Below, one piece after another: positions 12,501 through 22,984 of a stretch of 64,000 nucleotides of DNA. The stretch is from assembly GCA_003024175.1 (NCBI GenBank), contig MDYQ01000004.1, positions 186,001 through 250,000 of the forward strand. Direction: 5' to 3'. The DNA is from Planoprotostelium fungivorum. Lineage: Eukaryota > Evosea > Variosea > Cavosteliida > Cavosteliaceae. Position 1 is the first letter of the stretch. The number at the start of each line of letters is the position of its first letter. The position numbers and the translations under genes are program-made. Under the pieces are notes generated by a model. That model saw only the letters and a program-made list of their open reading frames with translations. It did not search any database and had not been told where the DNA came from.

Positions 12501-15500
12501 GAATCGGGGTCGTTCAGTCCTTCTTCTCCCTTCTCTTTCTTCACGTAGGCTTGAGCGACCTGGGGTGGAATGAGAAGATTCGCGGGAATCTCGACGAAAT
12601 TTCACCTCGACTCCGATGCTGTTGGCCTCCAAGAGGAGCTCGGCGCGTTTCTGTGAAATTTCAGCGTCGCAAAAGATTGTGACGATCTACAATACCTCTT
12701 CGGCAGTGATGGCGAGCAGCAGATCGTCCATTCCACAAGAAAATCCAACGTCTTGCAGGTAGATCGTGAATAATCTCGACAGACAAGATAATAACTGAGG
12801 ACAAATCAATCCGTTGTCGACAGGTGGGCGTCGACGAATATTACCTGCCCGGCGATGACTCCACCGTAGATCTCGTAACAAGCGTGAACGAGACCGTAGC
12901 CGGAAGCTCCGAAGGCCGACTTGTCCAGAACTCCGGTCAAGAGGTCTTGAGATTTCGATGAGTTTTCGTCAATTCGTCGAAATCTCACCGTTATCGCGGA
13001 AGATAACGTCACCCTCTCCACTGTCAGGTCCCCACATACGATCGGGTACCTTCGCCTTTGCGTTCAGATTGAGACCCTTCTTACCTACGACGATCTGCTT
13101 GAGAACGGTAGACACGACCTAAAGTCTTCAGTCCCAAATTCGATTCTCCACGGCGTTCCCACCTGTTTCCCGGTCCACAGTCTCTTGGGTCTCAAAACGG
13201 CCGGCGTGGGAATGACGACTGGCTCGTGGTAGTTCAGCTCCAATACGGCGCTGTATACGATTTGGGTGAAGTGAGGTAATTCCAAGAAGGTGTCTCTCAT
13301 AGTCAACAGTACACCAGTGACCACGTGGTCTTGAATGAGACCTCGGAGGGGTCCACCGTTCCTCGCGGTGATGTACTGGTAATCAGCCTGTGACGTGTTA
13401 TGACGTGTGATGACGTGTGATGACGTCACCATGGCGATGGTCTGTGCTTCCGCGCGGGCCAGAGGATCTTGAGGTAAGTGAACGTTCATCTCGTCTCCGT
13501 CGAAATCGGCGTTGAACGTGTTGCAGTTGGCATAGTGCATCCGGAGCGTCTTTTCGGACTGAAATTTCGATGAGAATCCGGAGAAATACTGGAGAATTGT
13601 ACCTTGAGGACTTTGACAAAGTGAGCCATGATAGAAGGTTTGTGTAGTGTGGGTTGTCTGTTGGTCAACACTACGTCTCCGTCTCTGACGTGGCGGTACA
13701 CCTTCTTGATGGAGTGGGGGTCTGAATCTTCGTGGAAAGTTCTCAGCAGCATCGATTGAGCTCTCCTCTCGTCTTCACTCATGAACTGCAAGTTGATGAC
13801 TCTTCCCTTCTCATCCTCTATCGCAAGGGCTCCGGGGTGCTTGTGTGGCCCGTTGACTACCGCCGCAGCCATCTCCTTGTAATTTCTGCGAGATTTCAGG
13901 TGATGACGTCATCACACGTCACCTCTCCGTGACGGGCTCGGGGTAAGTCAATCTCTCGGCGAAGTAGGGTGGGATACCCATCTGGTTCGTCTGCAAGTAA
14001 GGGTCGGGTGAAATGACAGTACGGCAAGCAAAGTTGACACGCTTGCCCATCATATTCTTACGGAAGAGACCTGCTGTGTCAGACGCGAAATTTCGATGGA
14101 ATTTCACCTTCTTTCTTTTCCAGGATCTGGGAGATACCGGGAGCGGCCTTCTTGTCGTGCGAGCGACGATTGTCGTAGAGGGTATTTAAGGCGCTCTGTG
14201 CCAACACCAGCTTCATGTTCACGTGATCGTTGAACCCGTCCAAGCTGAAAATAGCCTCAGCTCGACCATCTACAACGAGACGATCGGACTCACTCTGGGT
14301 TGAGGTTGATGATGTCCGCGTAGTAAGAGTTCTGTGCGTAAGGCAACAGACCTCTCTCTCCAATGTTCGACGGTCTGTACTTGTTGGGTGGTACCGGAAC
14401 GTATTCGACGAAGAATCGATCGGGGTTGGAAATTCTCGTGGGCACTCCATCTTGTCTATCGATGACGCCAAAGACGTAGCTGAAGAGGTCGGCGTGGTTG
14501 GCCCACAGCTCTCTCAGGTGATACATGAGGTGCTGGGGGGTCACGAGGACCTGCATCGCGTCAGACTACAACGAGCCACTCCGGACCTCTCACCGACTCC
14601 ATTCCAGCAGCCGCGTTCTTCTTCTCCTGGAAGAAAGGCTCTTTCCTCTTCATGTCTGGGTACCTCTCGCCGATCCATTTTTCATACTTTTCGTCTCTGA
14701 GAAATTGGTTCAACTTGTTCGTGTTCATCGCTCGAACGGTCAAGAAGACTTTGACTCTCTCTTGGTCGCTTCGGTACTTGTTGATGGGCCTGAAGGCTGT
14801 GAGGTGAAGAATAAAATCGATTCAAATCTCACTGGTTGCATTTTGAATTGGGGCAGTTCTTTGGAAACGTGACCGAGTAGAGTTGACTGACGGCCTTCTG
14901 TCTCAATTCGTGGGCGGCGGAGGTGCTCATTCTCTCGATGGGTGGGGGTGGGAGGGTATCATCTTCATCACCATCTTCTTCCTTCTTCGACTTCTTTGAT
15001 TTCTTGGCATCCTTACCGTCCTTATCTTCCTTGTTCAACAGAGTGGAGTCTTTGTCGACCTGATGGAGGTGAGATGAAAGAGGGAAGATGTGATAACCTC
15101 GTGGAAGATACTGAATGACTCGGCCTCTTTCGTCTTTCCTTGATGGATCAATCTGACTTTCTCTCTCAGATTTCTCGCTGTGGCTCGAAGAGAGACATCT
15201 CCTGTGGATGGTGGATATGAGAATCAAAATGGATGATGAGAGGAAGCGAAATGCGAGGGGTATTTACCTAAGGTAGACTCCAAGAGGTACTTGGCGTCTT
15301 CATCGAGTCCGTAATCGATGGCGGCTAAGACAGTCTCGAGGCAATAGAGGGTGTTACGGTTCTGGATGAGCTTGTGGCAAAAGATGCAACTGATCTTAAC
15401 TAATCTCATCATATCCAAGAACGTCAGGGGGTTAAATAGGGGTGCCAGCATTTTAATGTGGCCATAGTGCCCAGGGCACTTCTTGGCGTGAAGATCACAA

Positions 15501-15749
15501 GAGATGCAGCTGATGAGAGTGAGAAGATATCACACGAGAATCACCGCGTAAAAAAATGAGAACTCACTAGCTCTGACTCCTTCCATCAGGTCCCATTCTC
15601 AGATCGTATAGACCATTCTTGATGGGTTCTCCTGTGATTCTGCTGTATGATTCTGGGGCAGTGATTTCCACGACAGACATCTTCTTGATGTCCTCTGCAG
15701 TGAGGAAAGAGAAAGAGACGTGCTCTATCTCATGTCGAGCTGCTGACAT
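9534..15749 (-). CDS. RPA1: DNA-directed RNA polymerase I largest subunit (A190/RPA1)
   Basis: The gene has about 25 short introns and encodes roughly 1,600 residues. It is the catalytic largest subunit of RNA polymerase I, which transcribes pre-rRNA in the nucleolus. The N-terminus resembles A190 ([20 protein letters not shown]), followed by the zinc-binding region with [20 protein letters not shown], where Pol II would have the hydrophilic PGHFGHI..A.PV pattern. The active-site loop [15 protein letters not shown] has the three metal-binding aspartates. Next come the trigger-loop and bridge region ([21 protein letters not shown]) and the Pol I-type C-terminus ([19 protein letters not shown]) ending at 9534. 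A lysine/acid-rich insert ([16 protein letters not shown]) lies in the clamp area and an acidic stretch lies in the jaw. Introns are rich in GAAATTTC, TGACGTCA and CGTTGTAG words. Confidence 0.95.
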
Positions 15750-15892
15750 GGTGGTGCAGCTGTGTGTGATAAAGGAGGGTTTGCCGAAGATGTGATGGCT
15801 TCTGAAAATGTTCCCGAAAACAGAGAGGTCACGTGACTACATCAGTCGAGAAGGCCATTCGCATTTACGGCCGAGCATGTACAGACGGAGTT

Positions 15893-17576
15893 ATGAAGGC
15901 TTTCTTAAATCAATTCTATAAGTTATTGTTGTTCGTTGGCATCCTCTTAGCCATTTCAATCGCGTATGTCTATGCTTACATTCCTCTCTCCGGTCTACCT
16001 CTCGTACTCTCTGGAGGTGAAGATGATTGCACTATGTCGTTTTTATCACCTTCTAAACGAATCATTAGAGCCGTCCATCAGGTTATTGCTCGTGGCCGAT
16101 CCTCAGATGGAAGGCGATAGTCGCATAAATCGTGAAGGACCTCTTCTCGGTCAGTCCGCCCTTCTTTCGATCCATCACTCAATCTCAATCAGGTCAACTC
16201 AATCTGAACATCAACGATTATTTCGGACGTCATGTCTTTCTGTCCGCCATGTCGTCTCTCCAACCGACTCACGTGGCCGTCTTGGGAGATCTCTTCTCAA
16301 ATCAGTACCTGTCCGACGCCGAATTTGCATCTCGATTGGCACGTTACAATTGGATGTTCGAACACCCTCTCGTGAGTCACTGTCTATCTCGTCGTCTATC
16401 CCACACGATGTCATCTGCAACATCATGATTCTCGTGGCGCAGACTGAAATTTCTCGCAGATTTCCTCGGGTAAGACTCAGGTGCGAGTTTTATCTCTTCC
16501 TGTCGCGTTGTAGACTGAAATAGATTTGAATAGTTGATCAACATCACTGGTAACCACGACATCGGATATGCTTCAGAGGTGAGCCACGTGATCACCAGAA
16601 GATTCACGGAAGGGTAGATCAACTCGTATCAAATTTCGAAATTTGAAAAAGCGTTCGGGGCTGTAAACGATCGTTACGAAGCGTCGGGACACATACTCGG
16701 CATATTCAATTCGATGAACGTCGACACATCATCTGATCAGGTGCGTTCTGTTATACATCTCATTCGCGGCGATCACTCATCTTCTCATCTCGATCATCAT
16801 CTCGATCATCACGCCACACATCGCGATCACCATCGATGCATGCAATATCACGCTCATCATCACGATACATCACGAGATGCAACATCATGCACCATCATCA
16901 CACATCATCGCACAGTGTTCATCTCCTCCACGATATATTCTAAACCCAACAGCGCTTGTCCGAATCCACCTGGAACCACATGAAAGAACTGGCCGAAGAG
17001 AGAAAGAAGGGAAAGCCTCTCATCTTACTCACCCACGTCCCTCTCTACAAACCTCGCGGCTCTTGCGTGGACGGCCCAGACATCCACAGGAACAACCGGT
17101 GAGTTCTCCGCGAAATCTACACCCATCCATCTACAACGAGTCACTCACTGATTCTTCGGTGTAGAGGAGCCGTGACGGAGCAGAACGTTATCTCTGAAGA
17201 GTCTAGCCGTTGGATTTTAGATGAGATGAAGCCCGCCATCATTCTGAACGGACACGACCACTACGGGTGTAAATACACGCACGAGGGAGGCATCCGAGAG
17301 TGAGCCGCCGGGCGTCACCATCACCATCTGATGTCCATCAGGTACACCGTCCGCTCGGTCATGGGAGACTTCAGCGGCTACACGGCCGTTGTAGACGTAG
17401 TCGAGACGGGAGGACAATACGAATACGTCTACCACGACGTTCCATTCGTTTCCGTCTACTCCATCATCGCCCTCGCCATCACCCTCCTCATCTGGTTCTC
17501 ATCGCTGTTCCTCTACCTCCTCTTACGACACCTCTCCAAGGAGGGAGAGAGGAGGAAGGAAGGTAAAACTCAATAA
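15893..17576 (+). CDS. Membrane metallophosphodiesterase, PGAP5/MPPE1/Cdc1 family
   Basis: This family removes an ethanolamine phosphate from GPI-anchor glycans in the early secretory pathway, using a two-metal phosphoesterase fold. All metal-binding blocks are visible: VADPQMEGDSRIN (block I), LGDLFSN (II), TGNHDIGYASE (III, split by an intron near its end), LLTHVPLYKPRGSC (IV) and LNGHDHYGC (V). One N-terminal helix (FYKLLLFVGILLAISIAYVY) and one C-terminal pair (SVYSIIALAITLLIWF) fit the family's membrane topology, and a KxK-type basic tail follows. The start is the ATG at 15893 directly before the first helix. An unusually long intron of about 210 nt (16741-16950) is packed with ATCATC/GATGATG words. 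The stop TAA lies inside AATAAA, so the 3' UTR must be very short. Confidence 0.87.
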
Positions 17577-18677
17577 AGAAGTTGTCTCGTTCGTGTTTCT
17601 CTTGATTGACACGCGCGGTGACGTGGAAAGCTTCCGTGGTCGCTCCTGGGCCATTCGGTCGCTTACATCTGTTATATCGAAGAAAGATTACGCTCCCCTG
17701 GAACAACCCAAACGCAGGGAGCGATCGTGAATGAGAGGAAGATCCAGAGGCAGGAGGCCCTCTTTACGCTTCTCAGATACCTTCACAAGACCTCCACCGC
17801 CAGGAATTGGAGGATGTGGAGGTAGCCTCCCTATGAAGCTGGATAGACCTACGGTTGGAAAAGGTTTCGTACGCCTGCGGTGAGTGAAAGGGGCGCACCT
17901 TAAGGATAGAGATACCGACAAACATAACGGCTCTGGAACACGCCTACTTCTTTGGAGAGTTACAAACCACAACCAGAGACACAGAACAGGTCACACGAGG
18001 AAATGCCTTCTAGCATCACGATACGATCTACGGCCAATTGCAGCCCAACGATGAAAAAGATGGACACCATCACGAGGATGACAAAGAGACCTACAATGAA
18101 GAGGCCTGTCGCTCGGAGGTTGTTTGACGTTGAGATAGACGGTGAGAAGAAACAGGGGGAGAGAGACTGAAGAGATGCAGGCGAAGCTTTGCTGGCGTCA
18201 CTACGAAGGGAAAATGAAGCGGTCGAGAGGAAGTTTTTCGAGAGGTACCAGATAGAGGTGCGGTCCTCTCAGAGAGAGCGAAGACACCTTCGGTGCTAAC
18301 CTGTTCATAGGACTCGATCGGGCTAGCATGATGTCTCAATGCTCATTTTTCCAATGGGTCGATTGGATCCACCCAAATGTTGTTTTATAAATGTATAGAG
18401 TGTTTTGACCCTTCCCTCCGTGTTGAAGAAGGAGCGATTCCATTAACACGATAGACCGGAAATCTCTGCAGTTAGCAAGAATATCTAGATAGTTCTCAGA
18501 GGTTTTCAGTTCTCCGTCGAGCTGCGGTTTAGAAGTCGGTTGGCAATTGATGGTGTCCCTTCAGGAGAGGGATTTAAATTCTGAAAATAGTTGAAATTTA
18601 TTCCCCTCCCCAGTTTTTTGATATCGCATCCCTCCATCCTTCATCATCAGCTTCTGTATAATGTCCAGATAGCGAAT
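17577..18677 (-). CDS. Probable small multi-exon gene with one membrane helix
   Basis: The interval between two plus-strand genes contains a minus-strand reading frame (about 17960-18265) with a clear hydrophobic segment, LFIVGLFVILVMVSIFFIVG, preceded by basic and serine-rich sequence and followed by a cysteine-bearing tail ending at a TAA at 17960-17962. The frame is closed upstream by a stop without an ATG, so at least one more exon must lie towards 18330. A proline/glycine-rich piece (PPHPPIPGGGG at about 17790-17830) could be a downstream exon if the tail is spliced. The limits given are those of the interval, not of a defined gene. No family is recognised. Confidence 0.3.
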
Positions 18678-21600
18678 ATGGACATGCAGTATAGTAGCTC
18701 GATGGAGCTGTCCTCGCAGGGGGTCATTGTTGTGGGCCGAGCATTTCAGTGAGATAGATTAGATGATGGTAGTATCATCAATCGATGCTCATTGATCGAT
18801 AGAAAATGTCAAGAGTATGAGAAAGAGATGAAAAGCTTAAAACAGAAGAAGAATTCACTCGATCCGCAGATCAACAACCTACGTCTACTGTAAGTCTTCG
18901 TCGTTCTCTTCTTTCTCATTTTTGGGCAGCATCAAGAATATATACAAACAGATCATTATCACCGACCTCGATTTCGCAATGGAAAAAGACATTGAAGTCG
19001 GCTTGTGGAGAACCGCTTTCTATCAAGTCATAGAAGAATACCGCCGACGAATCAGAAAGGTGATTTTAGACAGTTCCCGATCATCTGGAATGACACAACC
19101 AGTTGACCCAACCTCGAACAAGTGAATTGAATGGTCAGTTGGCGAAATACTGCGAGAGGTTCAACAGTTTCATCGATCAGTCGGTATCATTCTACCATGA
19201 ACTGATGAATGAATTACAACAAAAGCACAATCTCATCTTGGACGGAACAGTCGATTATAGAGCGAATGGCTCGAACAACAAGAGTTACATCTCATGTCAC
19301 CGATGTCTCGTCTTCTTGGGAGACCTACACCGATACAAGAGGGACCTCATTGATCTGCCTCAACAACAGGAGTGGACTCTGGCCGCTACCTTCTATCAGA
19401 GGGTATGTCCTTCTCATTTCAAAAATTCATCATCTCATTCGAAAATTTATTTTCACATCATCATCATCATCCATCTCACTCCATCTTCCATTCTTTCGAT
19501 GTCCCTCCTCCTCTTTTCTCTTCCGTTCGTCTCCTCCGCTCATCCTCCTCTCATATCTCATGCACATCAGGCCCTCTATCTCATCCCCGATTTCGGTAAT
19601 CCACACAACCAACTGGCTGTCCTCGCGACACACGCCGAAGAGAATTTCGCGGCTATCTACCAGTACTTCAGAAGCATCACCATATTGAATCCCTTTCCAA
19701 CGGCAAAGGACAACCTCCACCTCTTATTCGAGATGAACAAGACGAGAGAGGAACAAGCAAAGAACTTGGAATCATTAGACAGACACATGTTGTGCAAATT
19801 CACTTATCTCCACGGTGAATTGAACTCTAAATTCCATCTACAACGGTGTAGATTGACTCGAATAGGAATCTTATACGAGAAGACCGGCTTCGAGAGATTC
19901 TCTAGCCTGTGTGGTGAGACGTCCCAATTGTTGTCCCAATGGTGCACCAGTACCCTGTCTGTCGTGACGTCATCCAATCAGATGGATGTCAATCCGTTCG
20001 CCGAATGCACTTTACGTATGGTAGCCATCAACATCTCCTCCACACACAATGTCCTCCAAGGTGAGATTTCCGGACCATTTCTCGTTTATTTCCCAGAAAT
20101 TTTTGAAGGGGTTGTACAGCCAGTGGTAACAGCTATTCGGAAATGTCACAGAAATCTGCCCAGCTGACGTACAGTCTATTGGTGTCTCTGTTGACGTTCG
20201 AGAGGCTGATGTCTTTCATCTCCTCTCTATTCGATCGCATTGTAGATGGTCGAACTTCCTCACAAATTTTGGCGGGAATCACGGTCTTCATGGATTACCT
20301 CGTGACGAAGCCCGAGCTGGTGATCATCTACACCGTTGTAGATGGATGATATTCATTTTATTTCAGACGCGTCACGTCGCTTCGCAGAGGGATACCCCGT
20401 CTGAGCACAGGTGGGGGAGAAATTTTTCGGAATATTCACAGCGGACAGTTCACTGCTACCCCTGTTCAGGGACATCGTACAACACACCCTACGCATGACA
20501 AATTCCGCGAAAATTCACGCGAAATCTCCCGTACATTTCGAAGAAATTTCATTGAAGGAGGAGGTGGAGCTGAGGGGTTTCCTCCCCCTGGAAAAGTACA
20601 GGAATTTAATTTTCCGTGATTTCTCCGCTCGCAGCCTTTCTGCTGAAGAAGAACAATCTCACACACTCAAAAGACTTGACAAGATCAAACACTTCGCCTC
20701 CTTTCTTTGCAATGACGTGGGAGAGGTGAGTCCATCTACAATGGTGTAGATGACTGATTTATTCAGGGAAATAAACCCTTCTTGTATTACGATGAAGAGA
20801 GCAGGACGTACAACGACAAGCCAACCAGGAGGGAGACGTTCATATTACAGATGCGCTCGAAATCTACACCGGAAAATTCTCAGAATAAGGTGATGAAATT
20901 TCAAGGAAATTTCGAGCTCACGGTGGACAGCCTGACGTAGAGAGACCGTCAGAAATATCAGAGAAATTTACAAACACTCCGACGAAAGTGAATGTGGATA
21001 CAATGGTGAAAGAACCCGATCTACAACCAGCCAAGACGGGCTCCAACTTCGAAGAGGAAGAAGGTGATCTATTATTAGACACTCTCAACTCCCTACAACC
21101 TCTGGAAGAGAATTCGACTTACGTACGAACAAACAATCAGGCCGTTGTAGATGAGAGTGACGATTTAGAGGACGAGATCATCGTCTATCAGCCCAGAGAA
21201 GGTGAGATATATCTACAGATGTCCTGGAGACATCGCACGTCGACGATGAGATGTCGTGACGAGTTGTAGTGAGCCAGAGGGTGATCCATCATAATACTCT
21301 ACCTCCACCCAAGAGCATCGCCTCACCCACGAAAATTCCCCCACCCACTCATTCGATGAACGCCATAGGTAACCATCCCATGATATCTCGTATGATATCA
21401 TGACATGTAACATGTGACAGGTTCAGAGAGGACATCTTCACCTCCCTTCCCTGTTCCAGATCTCCATTCTATTTTGAGTCACCAGCCTATGAATCACTCT
21501 TTCCTCTTCGGTGAATTTTCATGGAATGTTCTGGTTCTGAAGAACGACAGGATCGAGCCACTACAACGGTCAACCTTCACCCAAGGATCATCCGTACACG

Positions 21601-21969
21601 AATTCGAACGGAAATCCCAACGAATTTTCTCATCACAATCAGTACGGTCCGATGGCTCCTGCCCTCTTCCCCGCCCCACCCCCACCGGGTTCGGCCATCT
21701 ACAACCAGCCGACCTCTTGGTCTCCCATCGGTGGAAATATCTCACCGCGGTACCAGCAGCAAGAGCACACTTCGTTCTTTGGCTCACAAGGTCCTCTCTC
21801 TTGGCTACCCCAAGGCCACTCTGGAAACATGCCACGGGGCTCAGTCCATACTTACGCTCCGTTGCCACAGTTACCATTTCCTTACCCGGGTGGTAGTTCA
21901 CCTGCAGAAGTTTCACCCAGGAACGGAGGGGTGCAGAATCATCGAAACAACAATTCCTTCGTCTCTTGA
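18678..21969 (+). CDS. SMG7/EST1-like 14-3-3/TPR protein
   Basis: It resembles SMG5/6/7-EST1, adaptors that bind phosphorylated UPF1 in nonsense-mediated decay or act at telomerase. The EST1 signature is clear: KDIEVGLWRTAFYQVIEEYR, YISCHRCLVFLGDLHRYK, then ALYLIPDFGNPHNQLAVLAT and YYFRS-like QYFRSITILNPFPTAKDNL, followed after an intron by KFTYLHGILYEKTGFERF. No PIN domain is visible and the C-terminus is proline- and glycine-rich (LFPAPPPPGSA...), which favours SMG7 over SMG5/6. The start ATG at 18678 gives MDMQYSSSMELSS, then a 50-nt intron. About twelve introns are present. Three of them (19815-19865, 20320-20366 and 20726-20766) contain CATCTACA...TGTAGAT hairpins. Length is about 850 residues. 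Confidence 0.82.
19836..19853. repeat. Hairpin ATCTACA...TGTAGAT in intron
   Basis: Inverted repeat ATCTACAACGGTGTAGAT inside the 51-nt SMG7-like intron 19815-19865. The intron call is supported by the family motif LHGILY restored across it. Confidence 0.85.
20325..20344. repeat. Hairpin CATCTACA...TGTAGATG in intron
   Basis: Eight-base arms with a CCGT loop, inside the 47-nt intron 20320-20366 of the SMG7-like gene. Confidence 0.85.
20733..20752. repeat. Hairpin CATCTACA...TGTAGATG in intron
   Basis: Eight-base perfect arms with an ATGG loop, inside the 41-nt intron 20726-20766 of the SMG7-like gene. Confidence 0.9.
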
Positions 21970-22121
21970 GAAGAACAAGATGTGAAGAGAGTGAGTGTGG
22001 TGATGATGAACCCTCGACTTAGATACGAGTGCAGGACGTTTCGATTAGAGGATGAGGACGACACGGAGGAGGAAGCGCTGAGACATTGGTCGACACGATG
22101 AGAAATAAACACACCGTGGTA

Positions 22122-22691
22122 CTATTTACTCTTCATTTCTCGTCGGTGGAAGGAGAGGCCCGAAGTAGAGGTCACCCAATTTGGCCGAGAGAGAGCTACA
22201 GGCAGAACCCTCTCCCTCAACTTCTTGTCGAATTTCTGACAGTGAGAGGCTACCACCGTCCTCTTGATATGGGATGGAGCTCCCAGCCGAACCATCTCGG
22301 TCATGATCAGCGTGGCGGACGGTCTCTTGTGTGGTTCTTTTCGGGTGCATTCATCGAAGGCAGATAAGAATATGGCGTGGAGGTCCTCCGTCCAGACCCA
22401 CTTTTGAGCGGACTCTCTCCTTCGTTTCTTCGGTATCGTCTCTTCTATCGGTAGAACCAAGGAGATGTGGTGGTGACAATAATGGCAGTGTCCTTGAATT
22501 GTATCTGTGAGCTGATCAGCACGATGTCGGGGTGATGAGTGAATGACCTCCAATCAGCTGACCCATCGATATAGTGGGTGCATCGGCCCCAACAGAAGGT
22601 ATGACTTCAGACAGCCAGTCTCCTTGTAACTGTGGAATTATCAGAAGAGAAGAGAGAGCTTCCGAACCTCTTCGAAGCTGAGGTCCCTCAT
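22122..22691 (-). CDS. GARP/Myb-like DNA-binding protein
   Basis: This short nuclear-type protein has about 155 residues in three exons. The start ATG at 22691 gives MRDLSFEE, and two small introns are then removed. A CHYCHHH cluster is followed by the basic stretch PKKRRRESAQ and a helix-turn-helix of the GARP type: KWVWTEDLHAIFLSAF, then MVRLGAPSHIKRTVVASH, then CQKFDKKLRE. The W-T-LH-F-A, V-SHCQK and KLR positions correspond to the plant GARP signature (WTPELH, SHLQKYR). A role as sequence-specific transcription regulator is inferred from the domain. The three-helix core is intact. I do not see a receiver domain. It converges with the SMG7-like gene. Confidence 0.7.
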
Positions 22692-22984
22692 GAGGTGTTC
22701 TGACGGCTGTTTGTGAGCTTCCCGCGTTGAAAATGAGTAAAAGGGGAATGCGTACGGAGGGGTATCTTCCTTTTACGCAGGGAGAGCGCCCAGAAACAAC
22801 TCGATTTGACAGGTCGTTCCTGTTCCCCACGTAAGATTTGTCTTCTGTTCTCTTCTCCCTGCAAAAATAGAACCGTATATTACATATTAAATCTGACAAT
22901 AAGACTGACGAGGCTTCCACAACAGGGCACGTCACCGTCTAAAGAAAGAGTAAACAATTCGTCTTCTGAATAAATATCGGGTAT
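22692..22984. other. Intergenic, nothing recognised
   Basis: It lies between the start of the GARP-like gene and the end of the LRR gene, both on the minus strand. It probably carries the GARP promoter. No ORF with a domain and no RNA gene is seen. Confidence 0.3.
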
